From NCBI RefSeq assembly GCF_034274695.1, contig NZ_CP128362.1, positions 5,520,501 to 5,584,500 on the forward strand: a stretch of DNA of 64,000 nt, in the 5' to 3' direction. Below, in pieces: positions 61,564 to 64,000 of the stretch. Every line of letters starts with the position of its first letter. Position 1 is the first letter of the stretch. A program made the translations under genes and the position numbers. Source of the stretch: Chitinophaga sp. LS1 (GTDB lineage Bacteria > Bacteroidota > Bacteroidia > Chitinophagales > Chitinophagaceae). The notes under the pieces are model-generated. The model was not told where the DNA came from. It did not search any database and saw only the letters and a program-made list of their open reading frames with translations.

Positions 61564-61663
61564 TTCAGGCTATTTTAAGCTGTTTAGGTTGTAAAAGCTA
61601 TATAAGTCATTCAGGCTATTTAAGCTGTTTAGGCTCTTTAGGCAGTTCAAGCTGTTTACTGTT
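61564..61663 (+). repeat. Degenerate 9-bp tandem repeat
   Basis: Eleven units of about 9 bp with consensus TTTARGCTG (for example TTCAGGCTA, TTTAAGCTG, TTTAGGCTC, TTTAGGCAG, TTCAAGCTG). One unit is 10 bp. It starts 5 bp after the MFS stop and ends about 40 bp before an IS5-family element. It does not form obvious hairpins. Confidence 0.7.
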
Positions 61664-61700
61664 TTATTGACAACTATTTTGTTTTTAATCTTTTATAATT

Positions 61701-62609
61701 GAAGTTGTTTACACTTTTTGAAGGAAAAAAGGAAGTCCCAGGAATTAAGGATTTTTGTTTTAGCAAATAAAAACGAATAATTCTGGGACTCATAGACGAA
61801 GATAAGGTACGAGATTGGATTTTACCACATTTAAGCAAAGGCAAAAGAGGCTTTAAGGCCAGGATAGATTTAGTAAAAGTGGTTCAGTTGATTTTAAAGC
61901 GAATGAAAACAGGCTGCCAGTGGCGAGAGTTGAGTATTTGCGAATATTTTGATAAAGGGGCGACCTCGTGGCAAAATATTCACAGGTATTTTTTAAAATG
62001 GAGTAAAGACGGTTCATTCAAGAGGGCTTGGATCAATCTTTTATCTTGTAATAAGAAACTGCTGGATCTGTCAAGCGCCCAGTTAGATGGTAGCCATACA
62101 CCAGTCAAACGTGGTGGCCAGGCGGTAGGTTATCAAGGCAGAAAAGCTTCAAAGACCAGTAATAGTTTGTTCTTATGTGACAACAGAGGTCAGATGCTGA
62201 CGGTATCAACAGCGCAAAGTGGAGAGCATAATGACTTATACGATATAGTGAAGCTCTTTAAAGAAATGATCGGGGTTCTGGAACAATCCGATATCAATTG
62301 CAATGGAATATTTGTAAATGCCGATCCTGGATTTGACAGCGAAGATTTAAAACAAGTATGCATTGACTACGAGATTGAATTAAATGTAAAACCCAACTTG
62401 CGAAATCAAAAGAAGCAAAGTGATGAATACCGATATTTTGATGATCAACTTTACAAAAGACGAACAAAAATTGAACATGCCAATGCCTGGATGGATGCTT
62501 TTAAAGCATTGCTTGTCAGATATGAAAAAATTGTTGAAACATGGATGGCATTGCAATGGCTGGCTCTTATAACCCTTTTTTGTAGAAAATTAAAAGTATA
62601 AACAACTTC
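61701..62609 (+). mobile_element. IS5-family insertion sequence 2
   Basis: A 909-bp element with inverted repeats GAAGTTGTTTACACTTTT (left) and GAAGTTGTTTATACTTTT (right, one mismatch) and ATT direct repeats on both sides (61698-61700, 62610-62612). The transposase frame, related to that of element 1 at roughly 60% of positions, has LDGSHTPVKRGG, NADPGFDSEDLK and TKIEHANAWMDAF. The conserved N-terminus (LIDEDKVRDWILPHLS) is in frame upstream of the GTG at 61879 back to about 61780, but has no ATG. An extra base relative to element 1 may have put the original start out of frame. Confidence 0.88.
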
Positions 62610-62749
62610 ATTATTTTTATCTGAATAAATCAAGCATATGCATTACGTAAGTTATCTGCCACCTCCTGTATTATAGTGTATTCCAATAGGTATTTACATT
62701 ATTAATATAATAGCTGCTCTACAGAGCAAGCTAAACAGATAACTTATTC

Positions 62750-63613
62750 ATGAAAAAATCATATGTTGTATTACACCTGGCTGTAATACTCGCTGGCTTT
62801 ACCGGTGTGTTCGGTAAGCTCATCTCTCTCAACGAAGGATTGCTTGTATGGTATAGACTATTTTTCTCCTTCATCTGGTTATTTTTTATACTCAGACTGT
62901 TTAAAATTGACAACCGTCTTGCGCACAGGGAAAAGTTTAACCTCGCCAAAGTCGGGTTATTGATTACGTTACACTGGGTGCTCTTTTATGCCAGTATCAA
63001 ATATTCCAATATTTCCATTGGGGTGGTTTGCTTTTGTCTGACCAGTTTCTTTACCGCGATCTTTTCTCCTTTAATAAATAAAAAGAGGTTTGCCGTGTCG
63101 GAGCTCTTAATGAGCATGCTGACATTATTAGGTATCGGACTGATCTTCCATTTTGACCGATCGTATCATGCGGGAATTATCTTAGGGGTGATCTCATCAG
63201 CGTTTGGGGCATTGTATACGGTGTACAATGAGCGGTTGGTACACCATTATGATAGCAAGGTGATAAATTATTACCAGATGTTAGGAGGCACGATTGGACT
63301 AGGTCTGTTATTGCCGCTGTACCTGCATTTTTATCCTGCGGTTAGTTTAATACCGGGTATGAAGGATACGATATATCTGTTGCTGTTATCGCTGTTCTGT
63401 ACCGTTGGGTTGTATGTAATGTTTGCGGAGGTATTGAAAAAGATTCCTGCATTTACAGTCAACCTGAGTTTTAACCTGGAGCCGGTTTACGCAATTATTA
63501 TGGCCTTTTTGTTTTTTGGAGAAGGGAAGGATGTGAATTTTTCTTTTTATGTAGGGCTGATATTAGTAATGGCGTCGGTGGTGTTGCAAAGTATTATTTC
63601 GGTGAGGAAATAG
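62750..63613 (+). CDS. EamA/DMT-family transporter
   Basis: 287 residues, ten hydrophobic segments in two EamA repeats (VILAGFTGVFGKLISLNEGL at the start; FTVNLSFNLEPVYAIIMAFL in the second repeat). It is a different branch from the transporter at 1313. It may export amino acids or take part in cell-wall precursor supply. It starts 140 bp after IS element 2. A bidirectional terminator follows. Confidence 0.88.
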   Translation: MKKSYVVLHLAVILAGFTGVFGKLISLNEGLLVWYRLFFSFIWLFFILRLFKIDNRLAHREKFNLAKVGLLITLHWVLFYASIKYSNISIGVVCFCLTSFFTAIFSPLINKKRFAVSELLMSMLTLLGIGLIFHFDRSYHAGIILGVISSAFGALYTVYNERLVHHYDSKVINYYQMLGGTIGLGLLLPLYLHFYPAVSLIPGMKDTIYLLLLSLFCTVGLYVMFAEVLKKIPAFTVNLSFNLEPVYAIIMAFLFFGEGKDVNFSFYVGLILVMASVVLQSIISVRK

Positions 63614-63631
63614 ATGTCAGAGAATAAATGA

Positions 63632-63665
63632 AGACGGTGTATCTAACTTGGATACACCCTCTTCT
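63632..63665. terminator. Bidirectional intrinsic terminator
   Basis: GGTGTATC pairs with GATACACC around TAACTTG, with further pairing outside. It lies between convergent genes (EamA and MacB-like). The GTATC/GATAC arm recurs in the terminators at 7153 and 18499. Confidence 0.65.
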
Positions 63666-64000
63666 TTATTCATACCGGAGTGCTTCGATAGGATCTAAGC
63701 GGGATGCCTTTTGAGCAGGGTAGTAGCCAAAGAAGATGCCTATGAAAGAACAGACCGTAAAGGATAATAAAATGGATGTCTGACTGACAACGGGTGGCCA
63801 GCCTAATATATGGACCACTAATAAAGATAGCCCTTCTCCTATTAATATACCGATAATGCCACCTGCGAGACTGATGAGTACCGCCTCCATTAAAAACTGC
63901 TGAAGGATGTCAATCCCTCTGGCACCGATGCTCATGCGCAGGCCTATCTCACGGGTGCGCTCGGTGACGGAGACGTACATGATGTTCATAATGCCGATAC
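63666..64000 (-). CDS. MacB-like ABC transporter permease (C-terminal part, runs off the window)
   Basis: The last 111 residues of an FtsX/MacB-type permease are visible. MYVSVTERTREIGLRMSIGA is the conserved coupling segment after the periplasmic domain, followed by two helices and YYPAQKASRLDPIEALRYE, the typical end. The frame continues beyond base 64000. Such permeases work with an ATPase and an outer-membrane partner in export of peptides or lipoproteins, or in signalling. Confidence 0.9.
   Translation of the reverse strand, partial: IGIMNIMYVSVTERTREIGLRMSIGARGIDILQQFLMEAVLISLAGGIIGILIGEGLSLLVVHILGWPPVVSQTSILLSFTVCSFIGIFFGYYPAQKASRLDPIEALRYE

Noticed and set aside
58038..62609. A composite transposon bounded by the two IS5-family elements
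   Set aside because: The elements are clearly different in sequence and each has its own ATT duplication, so they inserted independently. The genes between them do not form a cargo set.
1..64000. CRISPR arrays, tRNA or rRNA genes, prophage or conjugation genes
   Set aside because: Read through on both strands, no regularly spaced direct repeats with unique spacers, no tRNA T-loop and acceptor pattern, and no phage structural or transfer genes were seen. A short tRNA or small RNA could still be missed by eye.

Overview
The window looks like chromosomal DNA of a Bacteroidota bacterium, most likely a Chitinophaga-like member of the Chitinophagaceae. This is an inference from gene content and promoters; no rRNA or other marker gene is present. 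The signs are a 2,383-residue adhesin ending in a gliding-motility-associated type IX secretion sorting domain, TonB-dependent uptake, LytTR two-component genes, many AraC-type regulators, DUF2911 and DUF6515 secreted proteins, and promoters with the Bacteroidota TAnnTTTG element. I see no tRNA, rRNA, CRISPR array, prophage or conjugation module. The window opens in intergenic sequence and closes inside a MacB-like permease gene.

Layout. 0.1-3.3 kb: PAP2 phosphatase, EamA exporter, MerC-domain protein, small peptide. 3.4-7.2 kb: cysQ, then a receiver-CRP fusion regulator followed by two tandem-domain UspA proteins, with an FNR-type box ahead of the regulator. 7.2-11.3 kb: frameshifted lipoprotein, nrdB-nrdA, Gly/His-rich mini-lipoprotein. 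11.4-20 kb: RibD-like reductase, LysR, MFS-GNAT pair, a serine-hydrolase-fold protein lacking its serine, an FCD regulator with a tandem ABC ATPase, and ilvC. 20-27.2 kb: permease relic, LytS/LytTR pair, envelope protein, lone receiver protein, DUF2911, LuxR and DUF1349 proteins. 27.2-33.2 kb: small Cys/His protein, TonB receptor and an exported CobN/HmuS-like chelatase, probably one metallo-tetrapyrrole locus. 33.2-44.2 kb: NlpC/P60 lipoprotein, S41 peptidase, AraC plus divergent metal ATPase, DJ-1/YHS fusion, AraC, AEC permease, PIN module, AraC. 44.6-51.7 kb: giant adhesin. 51.7-53.5 kb: IS110-family element between two copies of a dispersed repeat. 53.5-64 kb: lipoprotein, AAA ATPase with YggS and PdxY (pyridoxal-phosphate homeostasis), thioredoxin-fold protein, AraC relic, DUF6515 protein, two different IS5-family elements, a gene with an in-frame stop, AraJ-like and EamA exporters, and the start of a MacB-like gene.

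Three sequence-level patterns stand out. First, a dispersed intergenic repeat carrying a terminator hairpin occurs five times. Second, at eight genes a TAnnTTTG promoter element ends only 3-5 nt before the start codon, which implies leaderless or nearly leaderless mRNAs. Third, gene relics are frequent (amino-acid permease, AraC regulator, a fragment before yggS, a nonsense-split gene, a frameshifted lipoprotein). The best candidates for new biology are the repeat family with the nearby split IS110 transposase and its possible bridge RNA, the receiver-CRP/UspA module, and the exported CobN-like locus.
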